From NCBI GenBank assembly GCA_003415625.1, contig PYIU01000005.1:3601001-3665000 (forward strand): a stretch of DNA of 64,000 nt, given 5' to 3'. Positions 34,142-45,370 of the stretch are shown one piece after another; position 1 is the stretch's first letter; every line of letters starts with the position of its first letter. Under the pieces are notes generated by a model. That model was given only the letters and a program-made list of their open reading frames with translations, searched no databases and was not told the DNA's origin. Source of the DNA: Aquanectria penicillioides (taxonomy: Eukaryota; Ascomycota; Sordariomycetes; Hypocreales; Nectriaceae). The position numbers and the translations under genes were made by a program.

Positions 34142-34942
34142 TCAAGCATCTTTGCTGTCCAGGCCTCTGACGATGGCGTAGCTAGTTCCTGCAGCCAGCA
34201 TACCGATGATCAAGGTTTGGAAGGCGCCCCATAGACCCGCCTTGTGGTTTCGGATGGCAACGTAGTTCTTGACGTATCCAAAGACGATGAGCACAACGAC
34301 GGTGATGCCAATAGAGACGAAGAGAGCCTCGCGAACGCGATCCATGACGAAGTAAGGAATCATGGGGATGAGGCCGCCAATGAAGTAGCTGAGACCCATG
34401 GTGACAGCAGAGATCCAGGCCTGGTGGATATTGGGCTGCTCGAGCTTCAAGTCAAAGTCCATCATGAAGCGGACAAACTGCTCGGGGCTCTTGCACAGCT
34501 CGTCGACGAGGGGAGTAGCAGCAGAGCGGGAGATGTGGTACTTCTCGAGGATGGAGTAGACACCGTCTCGCTCGACCTCGGGCATGTTGTGGACATCGTA
34601 GGCCTCCTTCTCGGCCTGCGAGTGGTAGCGGTCACGCTCGGTGACGGCAGCAAGGTAGGCGCCCAGGCCCATGCTGATCATGCCGGAGAAGAGCTCGGCC
34701 AGACCGGCGATGATGACGACCTTGGCGCTTCCGAGGGAGGAGAGACCAGCCGTTAGGGCAAAAGGCACGGTGAGACCGTCCGAGAAGCCGATGATGATGT
34801 CGCGGAGGATGTCGGAGTAGTCGAGGTGGCACTCCTCATGCTGGGACTTGCGAGGGTAGAGGGCGACCTGCTGCTGGTGGGTGTGTTCGACCGGGGGCTC
34901 GGCCGGGAGGAGCGGGGAGTTTTCCGTGGGGAGATGGGTCAT
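34142..34942 (-). CDS. CCC1: Vacuolar iron/manganese transporter, CCC1/VIT1 family
   Basis: Single-exon protein of 266 residues that moves cytosolic Fe(II) (and Mn) into the vacuole. The family signature is clear: DIIIGFSDGLTVPFALTAGL in the first span, then ELFSGMISMGLGAYLAAVTE. A cytosolic helical segment rich in Glu/Asp (about 105-165: HSQAEKEAYDVHNMPEVERD) corresponds to the metal-binding domain, and three further spans follow (SYFIGGLIPMIPYF and later). The N-terminus has a dileucine-like SPLLPAEPP, which would suit vacuolar sorting. In the gene's direction CCAAT occurs about 45 and 140 nt before the ATG (ATTGG at 34986-34990 and 35080-35084 on plus). That is compatible with CCAAT-binding-complex/HapX iron control, which is inference. 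Confidence 0.93.
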   Translation of the reverse strand: MTHLPTENSPLLPAEPPVEHTHQQQVALYPRKSQHEECHLDYSDILRDIIIGFSDGLTVPFALTAGLSSLGSAKVVIIAGLAELFSGMISMGLGAYLAAVTERDRYHSQAEKEAYDVHNMPEVERDGVYSILEKYHISRSAATPLVDELCKSPEQFVRFMMDFDLKLEQPNIHQAWISAVTMGLSYFIGGLIPMIPYFVMDRVREALFVSIGITVVVLIVFGYVKNYVAIRNHKAGLWGAFQTLIIGMLAAGTSYAIVRGLDSKDA

Positions 34943-35868
34943 TGTTGCGGTTTGGTGGTGAGATTGGAAGAGAAGGCGAGACGCAATTGGGGAAGCTATT
35001 AGGCTTGAAAAGAAGAAAGGAGAAAACGGGGTAGTTATGCCCGAGTGTGGTTACGAGGAGCGCGGCCTGTGGTGTGCTTATTGGACACGGTGGGATGATG
35101 CGTGCGCAGAGGAGGCGAGGGCTAATCAATGGTGTAAGTGAGGCAATGGAATGATACCTTGCGATGTAAGTGCAAAAAGAGATTATGCTTGATGCAGAAC
35201 TATCAATGAGAAGTAGTAGTAGTAGTAGTACACCAAGGACATGAATCATTCTACAACAAAAACAGACCAGGCGAGTCGTCTTTATAGCTTCTAACGTCGG
35301 GATCAATAAGCCGTCTTCGCCAAATTGGAAAACACCGAAGGGCGAGGAAAAAAAAGCTATTACCCCATCCAGACGCCCGTTTTGCCCCCTTTGACACTGT
35401 TGCGACGCGTATCTGGCCTGCTTGGCCCTGTTTAGCTTCACCTTGCCTGGATCGTGCTCGACTGGGGCACAAACCCGCCGCGCTTGGCCCGACTGGCTCA
35501 GCGAAGGGTTGGCCGCGGCGAGCCAATCAGAGCACATGTTTTAGTCATCTGCTGGTCAACGCCTGCTCTCCCAGTTGACGCATGGGTGCACGGCTCGCAC
35601 ACCAGTTCCACTCCTCCACAGTTTGTCTTGGCCCAAACACCAAAACGCAAAACCGCCATCGCTAATAGCCAAAGTCTGAACTAGCCTGACGAATGAGAGG
35701 CCAGGTAAATGGGGGAGATTACGGCAATAGAAGCTCGAGCACGCACGAGACAGGAACGGAGCTGTGCGTGCTGTTCCTGTCAAGTGCGTGTGCCAGTAGC
35801 GTGCCATCTCCGAGCCAGCTTCGAACCAGCTCCGAGCCAGAGGGGAGTGAGGTCATCAGAAGCCGAAA
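34943..35868. other. CCC1 upstream region
   Basis: 926 nt between two minus-strand genes. Holds two CCAAT boxes in the CCC1 direction and an (AGT)6 repeat at 35212-35230. The part near 35.5-35.8 kb is GC-rich. No gene seen. Confidence 0.6.
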
Positions 35869-37887
35869 TCAAAGCTTCGAGCTGGTCTCGTTTCGCCTCT
35901 TGCGCTGGTACAGCGCCACCTCGAGCCCCTCGACTCCCCCCTCACGCATCACCCGCCGCAGTATCTTGCCACTGGGCGACTTGGGAATCTGCTTGACAAA
36001 TACAATGCCGCCCACCAGCCACTTGTACCGCGCCGTGTGACTCTCGACGTGCGTCTTAAGCTGCTGCGCGAGCCCGTGAAGCTCCTGTTCTGATAAATCT
36101 TGGTTCCTCGCGACGACGTAGGCCCGCGGCCACTCGGTCGCCTCGTTCTTGTCGTGCACGCCAACCACGCCCGCATCGGCCACGGCGTCGCTGCTGCACA
36201 GGAGCGCCTCGAGCTCCGCCGGTGCGACCTGGTACGCCCGGACCTTGATGAGCTCCTTGATGCGGTCAGTAATGCAGAGCGTGCCGTCCGGGTCAAGGGT
36301 TCCGACGTCCCCGGTGCGCAGCCAACCGTCGGCCGTAAGTGCCTCTTGGGTGACGGACATATCTGGTTCGGATCCCGCGGCATACAGACCCTGGCTGGGG
36401 ATGTAGGCACTCATCAGCGCGGCGGATCGGATGAGGATCTCGCCAGGGGTTCCAAATGGTGCCGCCTTTGTTGCGTCACCGGCTGCAGCTGCATCCTCGT
36501 GGTTGTTCTTGACCTCCGCATCCGCCGCGGCAACCATCAGCTCAACACCCCAGTGCGGTCGTCCCGTGTCGTTCTTGTATGAATTCATGGCCTCCTCGCT
36601 CAGACCACTCTGCACCGTCACACTGCATGCCTCGGACATGCCATAACCCATCCTGACTAGGAATCCCAGCCGCTTGAACACCTGCACCACGATCTCGTGA
36701 CCGAGAGGTGCCCCTCCAGTAACTCCGGCCACGATGCTGCTAAAAGCGTTGCGGCCCTTGGAGTCCCGCTGAAGGAACGGTTCGACTACCGGAGATTTGG
36801 CCAGCATCACGGCCACGGGCGGTGCCATGTGCAGGTAGGTAATCTGGCGCCGCGGGATGCCTCTCAACAAGGCGTCAAGCTTGAAGGCCGGCATCGTGTA
36901 AGTGGTTGCGCCGACGCAGACGCCAATGAGGAATTGGTTGCTCAGTCCGAATACGTGGTAGAAGGGGACGTAGCCGAGCCATCGTTGACGACGACCTCCG
37001 TAAAAATCAGCCTCGTGCCAGAGCGAAGCCGTCGAGAAGTTGAGTGCGTTGTGAGATATGAGGACACCTTTGGATCGTCCCGAAGTACCGGAGGACCATA
37101 GGATTACGGCGGTTCGCGTAGCAGCCGACTCCGGCGGGAAGCTGAAAGCCGTGGGCAGGGCTAGATCCGGAGATATCAAGCTTCGCCAATCCCCGCCGGT
37201 ATTTGTAGCTTGCCCGAGAGGGTATGGGTCGTGCGCTACATCGACAGTGTAGACGTGAGCCTGGTTCACGTAGGCCGGATCATTTTGAGATTCGAGAGCC
37301 TTGTTCAAAGTCTCGAGATTTGACCTGGCGACGATGAGGACGCGCGGCCGTGAATTCTTGACGACCCACGCGAGCTCAGTAGCCGTCAGGCTTGGCGACA
37401 CCAATGTGACCGTCAAACCGGAAGCAAGAGTGCCCAGCAGCGCAGTTGCGAATGGCAAGCAGTTTGGCAATTGGATGAGGACTACGGGAGCAACCTCAGG
37501 ACGCGGACATGCCGGGGTGGGAGGCAGCGAAACGATATCCTTGGGATCCAAGCCAAGGGCGTGTAGGCCTCCAGCAAAGGCGAGGGCGTCATTCCTTAGA
37601 CGGGCATAAGTGAGGGCAATATCTGAAGGTTTCTGTCAGTTCCCACTATTTGACTCAGAAGCCGATGGTTGATGATGTAACCAGGGCGGTTGAGCAGCAA
37701 TGTTTGACTTACCCGTCGTGTGGTCGACAAAGATGGGCATCTTGTCGTCAATGCGCGGCACACGTTGGCGGAGCGTTGTGTACTCGCTCTCAGCCTCAAA
37801 GGGGTTGCTGAAGAGCCAATCGAAGGTGTTCAAGCCGGGAACATTGGCCGTGAAACCCGCGCGTGACGGCTGGGCGGACGCGGACAT
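35869..37887 (-). CDS. Peroxisomal acyl/aryl-CoA ligase (4-coumarate-CoA ligase-like, ANL superfamily)
   Basis: Adenylate-forming enzyme of 642 residues that activates a carboxylic acid with ATP and joins it to CoA. Two exons, minus strand: 37887-37713 and 37622-35869 (donor GTAAGT, acceptor CAG, phase 1). It has the P-loop-like LWSSGTSGRSKGV (about 233-246), the YGMSEA motif, the TGDVG hinge region followed by DRIKELIKV, and the C-terminal PKSPSGKILRRV with the catalytic Lys. The last three residues are SKL, the canonical PTS1 signal, so the enzyme should enter peroxisomes as the plant and fungal 4CL-like/luciferase relatives do. The insertion of Ala/Asp-rich sequence at about 425-445 is variable in the family. 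Substrate not predictable: fatty, phenylpropanoid or polyketide acids are all possible. Confidence 0.92.
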
Positions 37888-40800
37888 GGTGGTGGTGTAA
37901 CAACCGCTGAACAAAAGGACGTCGCTTGAGAGTTTGTCCCTGCAAAGTGTCCCGAGTACGTAGGCGTAGGCTCAGCAACGTAGCGGGTGGAGTGGACAAA
38001 AAAAAAAAAAAAAAAAAACCAAGGGTTGGCTAGGCGTTGGAGACCCGAGACAAACGGACGGATTCGAGGACAGAAAAACACCAATGGGCAAGTATAGAAC
38101 CCAATTGAGTCTTTCAATGTCGTCTTTACTGTGCTATTAGAGTGTACCTGCCCCCTTCGCGACCCCTTTAAACGTATCGTGGGACATTGAAGCCGCGGGA
38201 ATGGTGGAGCATTGTGCCTTGGACCAAGGCGGAGACCCCGCGCTGTCAGAGCCCCGTGGAACGAATGGAGAAGGACGGCGGCAGTTGGGCCGGCTACAGA
38301 GGCAAAGCCCCTGTCAGAGCCTCGCCCATGTTTGTCCCTTGTGCTTTTCTCGCTTTCACTTGAAAGGAGACGGCGGAGAGGGCGATTATTTGGAACCAAA
38401 GTGCCTAGATGCCGGCCATCGTTGTGTTGTGCGCGTCTAATTCAAGCGCGGTGTCTTGTGTGTTGCGGTTGGGTTCATGGAATTGGAGGTGTCGTGTCTT
38501 ACGCGTGTGTGGCGGTAGTTGCATGTTCACACACCGAAATCAACCTGGAAGCCATCACCGTCGTCACACTCCACCCTGTTTAGTGCCGTTCCGTGTCCCG
38601 AGCAAACGTTGGATCTCAGTTGATGGGCTGCACCCTGCGGAGCTCCCGCACGAGAACCAAACCCCAAAGTGGAGTCGTGGGAGTTTGCCCAAAACGAGCA
38701 CTGTGCCGTGCGCGGAGAGCGGGTTCGTCGTCTTGTTCGCCTCGGCTTACTGGCTTTGCGGGGAAGGCTGATCTTGGTGCCGCGCCCTCGGAAAGCACCA
38801 CCGGCCAGTGGGTGTGAGTGTCTCTCTCCCTCTCTGTCTGAGTGTGTCTGCGTGTCTCCGCGCCGCGGGCGAAAAGCTGGCGGCGGCGCTTGACCTTCAT
38901 TTCAAGGCGGTGTCCTGCTTCGTTCTTTTTCATCCCGGTCCCTCTTGTTTTTTCCATTTCCAACCACCTTCCACGGAAGCGATCCGGTGCACTTCAGAGG
39001 GTATCATTGGTGCGTTCAGCTTTCGCCAATCCAATCCATGTTTCACCTCCGGTGCCCGGGAAGATAGTGGCTTACGAAGAGTTGCTGGACGACGGTCTAG
39101 GCTCTCGGGTGAACCACCATGTCATCGCATCCAATAGGCTAGTGAGGACCATTATCATGGTCGAATAAACACGTCACCTCACCTGTCCTGTTGCATGAAT
39201 GGACACCCCTTCCTGTCCAGCACAGTTGATTGCATCCGGTAATAAACCGCCACAATAAATCAAGTTTTTGGTGGAAACGCCTTGTTATTGAATAAGTTGC
39301 TTTGTCAACCCTGGGGGTGGAAATCTTGGTCCAGAGCAACCTGGGGGGGTGTGGAATACTTCCTCTCGGATGCGTTGGATGAGCCTTCCGATTCACCAGC
39401 AGTGCGAGGAACTGAACACCCTACCGCGGAGAAGGACTCCCATGCATGCAGGTTGGGCCTGTCAAGTGACAGAAGAAACCCAACGGGCATGTGAGATTAT
39501 AACCGCGTTGTCTCATGTCCATACAGACAGTGCGCATGACACTGTGTATACTTACGATGTGAGACACTGATCCAGGCAACTGCCGAGTCTGACAGAGTCA
39601 AGACTCTAACATCTGGACATTGTCATGTCTTAGCCGTCTCTTTGATTCAGGTCCACTGATTTGGTCTGGACCTTGGTCCTGGGACCAGGATCCCGGCCAG
39701 CGGCCCACGCAGTTTCATGACACATCTCGATGACAGCCATGGCCCATGTTACGCTGCATGCAGATAGGTAGGCCCCACCAACTTTTGGGAAGTTTGAATC
39801 CGGCCTCCTGTTCATGATTGCTTGGATGTGATATATGAGAAGCCATGTGCGATTCGGCAGTTGCAGTAGGGTGACATTGAAAGGAACGGTGTCCATGCCC
39901 ATTGAACTCTCCAAACAGCAACATATGTTCTGATAGATGTGTCGAGTACTTGGTTTAACCATTTTGATCGCCAGGAAAGCGTCAAAATGGTAACCAACCT
40001 TGGATACCACATTGGCGTGGAGGGAGGTGTAGCTCGAGGAGCTTGCAGACACAACCAATCCTTGATCGTCCACAGGATTACCAAGACGGAAAAAAAAACA
40101 AAATCGAATTTGGAAAGGGCGGGACAATGTCGAGTTCCTGGCCCGGGATGGTGATCCAGATCATGTCCGTGCCGCCCCTGTGTATGGATCCTGTCCCGCT
40201 ACAGATGCGGCTGTAGTTGGATCATCTGGGTACCTGCAACAAGTGGCGCTGGCTTAAAATATTCCTGCTAGGTCTAAAGGCGTGTGGTTTAGGGTCGATC
40301 ATCCCCTGAAAGAAGCGTTGCTCGTGGCCCATTGTGATGGAGAGCCAGACCCCCACGTGTCCACGCATCTCAAAATCCCTTGCGAGAAGGAGCGATTAAA
40401 CATAGGTCAACACTGGGTAGACTTTCGTGAAACATCGTAGGGCCGAGGGAAACGGAGAGATGGACCTGAACGCTCGGCGGCAACCATGACAGGGTCAATT
40501 GAAGCTGGGGCGTGACGTTTAGCTTTCGGCTCCGTTGACTACACTTGACCCAACAAGTGTTCGGGGGGCGGGTTTATCAAACATGTAATTGTGCCAATGG
40601 TGCATTAGCTTGACGGTCGGAAGGAATTGTTGTGTCTGGAACGACGTGATCCGTTGGGTAGTTATGACAGAGAGGTGCTTTGCCATGATAGCAGGTATTC
40701 GCGGTATTTCGTATTGGTGTAATTGTTTTTCCAATTTCCTGTTTTATTTTTGAATGACACTTGTCACAGCCCAGCCGACTCCATTGTCCATACACCAGTG

Positions 40801-43800
40801 GGTCGACCAATCACCACAACGCCCCATTCCCCCTCTTCCCCGTCAGAGCATAGGTTCCATTCTTCCTTGTCGTGATTGGGTTGCCCAAAGGCTTCACAGG
40901 AGAAGAGAGGGTCGAATACCTCATTGGCCAGGCTGTGATGCTGAATTGGCATACGGGGTTTCACATTGGCATAGTCGTTCCCTCCGAACTCTGATTCCAA
41001 GGAAACCACAGAGACATCCCGAACCTCAGTTATGCGTGGAGCTTAGTGACGTGCTGGTTCTTGTTGGACATGTGGAAAGCGATAAAGGACCTAGGCGTAA
41101 AGTCCTCCCTTCTCGGAGCAAGAAACCTGTTTCAGCCAACTGCTCCCCCAAATACTGGCGTCCACCATCATCGAGAGCGAGACAGGGTGAGCTCTTCTCC
41201 AAAGGGTCTCCAAAGGGCGTTCCCGCTCGACATAATCAGGACACCGGATCGAAATTAAGCGAGAGCTGGAGTCGTTCGAGTTCTAAGGAGCAGGCGCGTG
41301 AGCAATAAACCACTTGCACAAAGCCACGTCACATCGGTGGTAGGGAATAGTGGTGGGGGATTCGAAAACCTAGTTCTGCGTTGAGACAATGCCGGCATGC
41401 TGTGAACCACATCATGAATCCAAATCGAAATTAAAACTAGATTGAGGACACCAAGGCAAGGGGCACCGAGCGGGTGTCATGGTGCACCTCTCCATGCTGA
41501 AGTTTCATCGAGGGGGGGGTGGGGGGTTGGACTAGCCTTGAGACTTAAACATAGGCTCCGTAATTCGCAAAGGGGAATTGTGAATACTATAAATGAGTAA
41601 CTCTTTTATTTATTTTTTATTTTTATGAGATAGAGTTTAGAGTCTTATTCCATGGGAGACAAGGGGTTTTTATCTAGATCAGGCAGAAAAACAACATCAG
41701 AATTACGCAATGTTGACATAAAGGTGAGCAAACCCATCTACGAGGGTGGGCTACTTCTCCTCGCTCCGCTCACCCGTCATCAACCAAAGGGAAGGTTAGG
41801 CTGACTAGGGTTTGACCAATTGAAGGTCGCGGATATCGCGGGAACCAGGATTTAATCTTGTATCACCCTGATTACCTCCAAATAGTCCCTGTAAGTGTGT
41901 AATGTGCCTAGCAGCAGCGGCTTGTCCCGAGAACTGGGCGCCGAGCGGGCTTGAATATTTGACTCCCCACGACGATGTGGGGGTGAACAGTTTTTGGAGG
42001 CAGATAAAGCATGGATGTATACGTAGCATTGAAGGAAAAGAACCCCAAATATCATTTTGGACATGGCACAATTTAGTTGAGATTTTATTTAGCTCATCGT
42101 GCTGCCTAAAGTATGGAACATTCTAATTGCGGACCAGACACTGACAGATACGAGAACTTGACTGGCATCAGGCCGCATAGATGGGAGAAGGACCTCCCTC
42201 TTTTGACCAGTAGTACTTGGAGGGGACATAACGGACATATCCGTTCAAGTACCGGGCCCTTTTCTCCAGCTTGTGCGTGGTTACGGCTATTGCACACCTG
42301 AGCTTGTTGATACGCCGCTGCGAGAAAATGTGTCTTAATTTTTTCTGGTTGGGCTTTAGGCCATGGCGGTCACCTTGTCATGCCATGCCATGCCATGTCA
42401 TGCAGACACTTGGATGGAGATGGGCTCATGGTCTGCTTCACAACGAGTCCAGAGCCATTCAAAACTACCGAAATGGTTGGGAAGCACTGCATCTTGGTAA
42501 GTTGAATGGTATGGGGGCCTTTCGGTCAAGTATATGTCTCCTTCTACGTGAGGACCATTCGGAATATGATACATCGCTGTGGTTGGCGTACTGTGCAGAA
42601 CCTTGCATGCGAATGGTGGTGTGGGTCCTTGCGCTACTAGGTATCTGGAGGTGTCAAGTCATGAGCCGGGGTCGTTGTGGTCGCTTTCTTGGCTTGGGTT
42701 TGCCACACACTTAGGTGCCGGGTGTGGCGGTCAGCACTACGTTCGAACCTGATATGACACAGTGACCCTTGCATCCTAGCTTGGTTTGGCATCGGGAACA
42801 TGTGGGAACCCGGAGACGAACAGAGAGCAGCTGGCGTTTCTGTTTGCTTCTTTGCTTCTTGCTTGTGGCCCTGGGATGTGCGTTTTGTGGCCGACAGAGA
42901 CTGGGGGTGAGCCTAACATGCCGATGGAAGTCAGAATTACCCTTGGCATTCCCATCACACACAAAATCCCACCCTTCTGACGACCGGGACCCCGCTGTCA
43001 TTTAGATTCAAGGATGGACTGGATTCGGCGCTCATTTACCTGGTCCAAGTCGTATGGTTAGAGTGCGTTGTGGACGTCATCTATTCGCTTGGGGCGGGGA
43101 TGACAGCCTCGAATTGATCCAAGGCCTGGGGTTAATACTGCCTTTCATGAGGCCGTATGTTATCCACACTGAGGGATAGTAAGACCTTGTCTTCGATAAA
43201 AAAAGAAATTTAGGCTAGACCGACATATGTTGGATGATTGTGCTTTGGGGATGCCGTAAGTGGTCCGGGGTGAGACGATCCGCGTATGGTGCACCGGCTC
43301 CCCGTCTTGAGGCGCTGCAACCAGCCAAACGGATGATATTATCAGTTGAAACCGGTGCCGATTTTGAATCTTGCACACCAGAGCCCATAGACTCCGCCCA
43401 CTAGCCAAGAATCTGGTATTATGATGCTGCTAGTTTTGCTAGTCTCGCGATAGACGTAGTTGTTGAAGAACTAATACGACCCAAGATCCTATCACCAAAC
43501 CTTAAGTTATGGTTTTGAGTGAGGAGGAGTCCTGATAGAACTTTGTATACTAAATCATCGTGCCAGTATAAGTACCCCTCCGACTTGAGCCGTCGTACGT
43601 CAATATCATGGGACGGCGCAATCCTCTCCCCATACGCGAAGCTCGGATTTGGTGGCCTTGATGCTTATAGTCAAGAGCTACTCTGGGCCTGCAGCGGACT
43701 AGCGGATCAAACCCAGCCGCAATGCGACGTCTAGGGTCGCGAAAGCAAATATGACCCTCGGTGGCTTTGTGATGGCGTTTTCTGATTTGCGGCTGCGGAA

Positions 43801-44431
43801 ATTGGTTGCGCGCGAGCTGGCAAAGAAAGCTATCCTAAGGCATAGGCATTAGGATCTCCATAACCTGCAGTGTGAATGAATAGGCAAGGTGCAGCACATG
43901 CACCCTGTCCGTATGAAACCTTTCCTTCTGCTACTCTGACTCTGCCTAACGATGTTCCTCAAAATCGTCGAGCTGGTGATCTCACTAAGACTTACCCGGA
44001 GGCAGAAATGCGGCACCGTTCCTGATTTGAAACCATGGGGTAACATTGAATGGTAATAGAAGGTGTTCATACACCGAACATGCGTGCCTCTCCTTCGACA
44101 TTAACCTGGCGCCAGGTGGACAGTCGAGGGACAAGTCGCCACATCAGCCAAAAACTCTTGATACTTCTCAATGCCGGGATCACAACAAATCCTGAAAGAT
44201 ATGTATGTCACTTGATTTTGAATAAACAACAACTAGTGAAACAGTTGCGTGTGATATGCTTTACTTTGACTGAGCGTGCTATTTGTATTTGCCCACTCCA
44301 ACATTCTTCCTTGCATCATAGAATGATACCTGCGTGTTTTGCGTTGGTTTCGTGCCATCTGATCCCTTCGTCGTAAGCTTACCTCATGGGAAATGGAGCC
44401 TCTGCCTCCGAATCTTGCGTCCTGTCAAATA
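37888..44431. other. 6.5 kb gene-poor gap
   Basis: The largest stretch without a gene I can support. ORFs reach 184 codons (40754-41308) but overlap on both strands and lack domain motifs, hydrophobic cores or splice logic. Contents seen: A21 run (37998-38018), CT/GT-rich low-complexity sequence near 38.82 kb, a G-rich patch at 41511-41527 and a CATGC repeat (about 42373-42404). The sequence is neither strongly AT-rich nor obviously transposon-derived. Confidence 0.5.
37998..38018. repeat. A21 homopolymer
   Basis: Twenty-one A residues in a row, about 110 nt upstream of the CoA-ligase start codon (T21 in that gene's direction). Confidence 0.85.
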
Positions 44432-45370
44432 TCAAGCTTCATGATGTCGATGGCGACGGTGGTGTTCACAGCGAGTAGGCCCAAGTTGAGTCTCATCTTC
44501 GATTCCTCGAATATAGCGGTGGGCTTCGTTTGCGATATATGTCTGTATCATGGAGCATTCGCAGTCGGTATGTTGCAACAGCTGCATCTTGAGCTCGTAA
44601 ACCTCGTGCGTTAGATCAGCCATGCAACTCGTTAGGTCGCGATTGATACGCTCCATATCTGCCTCTTCCGATTCGAGCTTTAGCGCGTCCTCTCTTTTCT
44701 TGACCCGGAACTTGTTCGAAGCGATTCGATTACGTTTTTGAAGCTGTTTGTTCCTGCCCCCGTTTTGGGTTTGCCACTGGGATGCGACCCCCTCCCCGTC
44801 GTCGTAGGAACCGCAATGGCTTTGCGAAATACTCGAGTCTCGTCGCGACTGTGGCTTGGCCTCTGCGCTTCGGGCAGTGTCTCTCTGCACATGTTGCAGT
44901 GACGTCTGCTCTTGCGACTGGGACTTTTGATGCCGTTTTTTGCACCCTTTCTTCGTTGTCAGAGGTTGCGATAGATTGGTGAGGCTACGCATGTCTGGTT
45001 GGGGTCCGCAGTCAGAACTCGGTGACGGTCCAGTGTGCCCCATAGACGTGTCTAACAAAGGTGAGTCAACCGCCGGCGTTGATTCGTAGTTGACGACGTA
45101 TTCCCCTGTTAGAATTCCGGGCTCGCCTGCGACTGCGTCCATGCCGGCCCATTCTTGAGAATGGACCAATTCGTCTGTTGCCCACCATTGATCCCAGGAA
45201 GGGGTTGGGGCGTTGTTAAAGCCGTCGAGGTTTGCCGAGAAGGGGTAGGCCTCGGGTGAGTTGAAGGCATCTTGTGTTATTGCATCAGGAGTTGGATATG
45301 GTGCCAGATAGACTGGTTTGGATCGACCACGTCGGTCACAATCAGCACGCGAGGATGTATACGAAGACAT
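44432..45370 (-). CDS. bZIP transcription factor
   Basis: Single-exon nuclear protein of 312 residues. The basic region is KRNRIASNKFRVKKRE (about 212-227), with the N-x2-A-S-x2-F-R spacing of ATF/AP-1-like fungal bZIPs. The leucine-zipper part runs to about 268 (LKLESEEADMERINRDL, MADLTHEVYELKMQLLQH) with heptad positions partly filled by Met and Val. The C-terminus has CECSMIQTYI and ends in a His-rich HHRRHRHHEA. The N-terminal 200 residues are low in structure and rich in Ser, Pro and Gln, suggesting an activation region. The zipper followed by a CEC motif is common in the uncharacterised fungal ATF-type bZIPs. No target genes can be inferred; its neighbours on both sides are gene-poor. 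Confidence 0.88.
   Translation of the reverse strand: MSSYTSSRADCDRRGRSKPVYLAPYPTPDAITQDAFNSPEAYPFSANLDGFNNAPTPSWDQWWATDELVHSQEWAGMDAVAGEPGILTGEYVVNYESTPAVDSPLLDTSMGHTGPSPSSDCGPQPDMRSLTNLSQPLTTKKGCKKRHQKSQSQEQTSLQHVQRDTARSAEAKPQSRRDSSISQSHCGSYDDGEGVASQWQTQNGGRNKQLQKRNRIASNKFRVKKREDALKLESEEADMERINRDLTSCMADLTHEVYELKMQLLQHTDCECSMIQTYIANEAHRYIRGIEDETQLGPTRCEHHRRHRHHEA

Noticed and set aside
29583..37887. Secondary-metabolite or siderophore cluster around the Zn2Cys6 factor, iron transporter and CoA ligase
   Set aside because: No backbone enzyme (PKS, NRPS, terpene cyclase) is present and the spacing is loose; the genes look independent.
40754..41308. 184-codon plus-strand ORF in the large gap
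   Set aside because: Pro/Arg/Ser-rich composition, no domain, no start context, and competing ORFs on the other strand.
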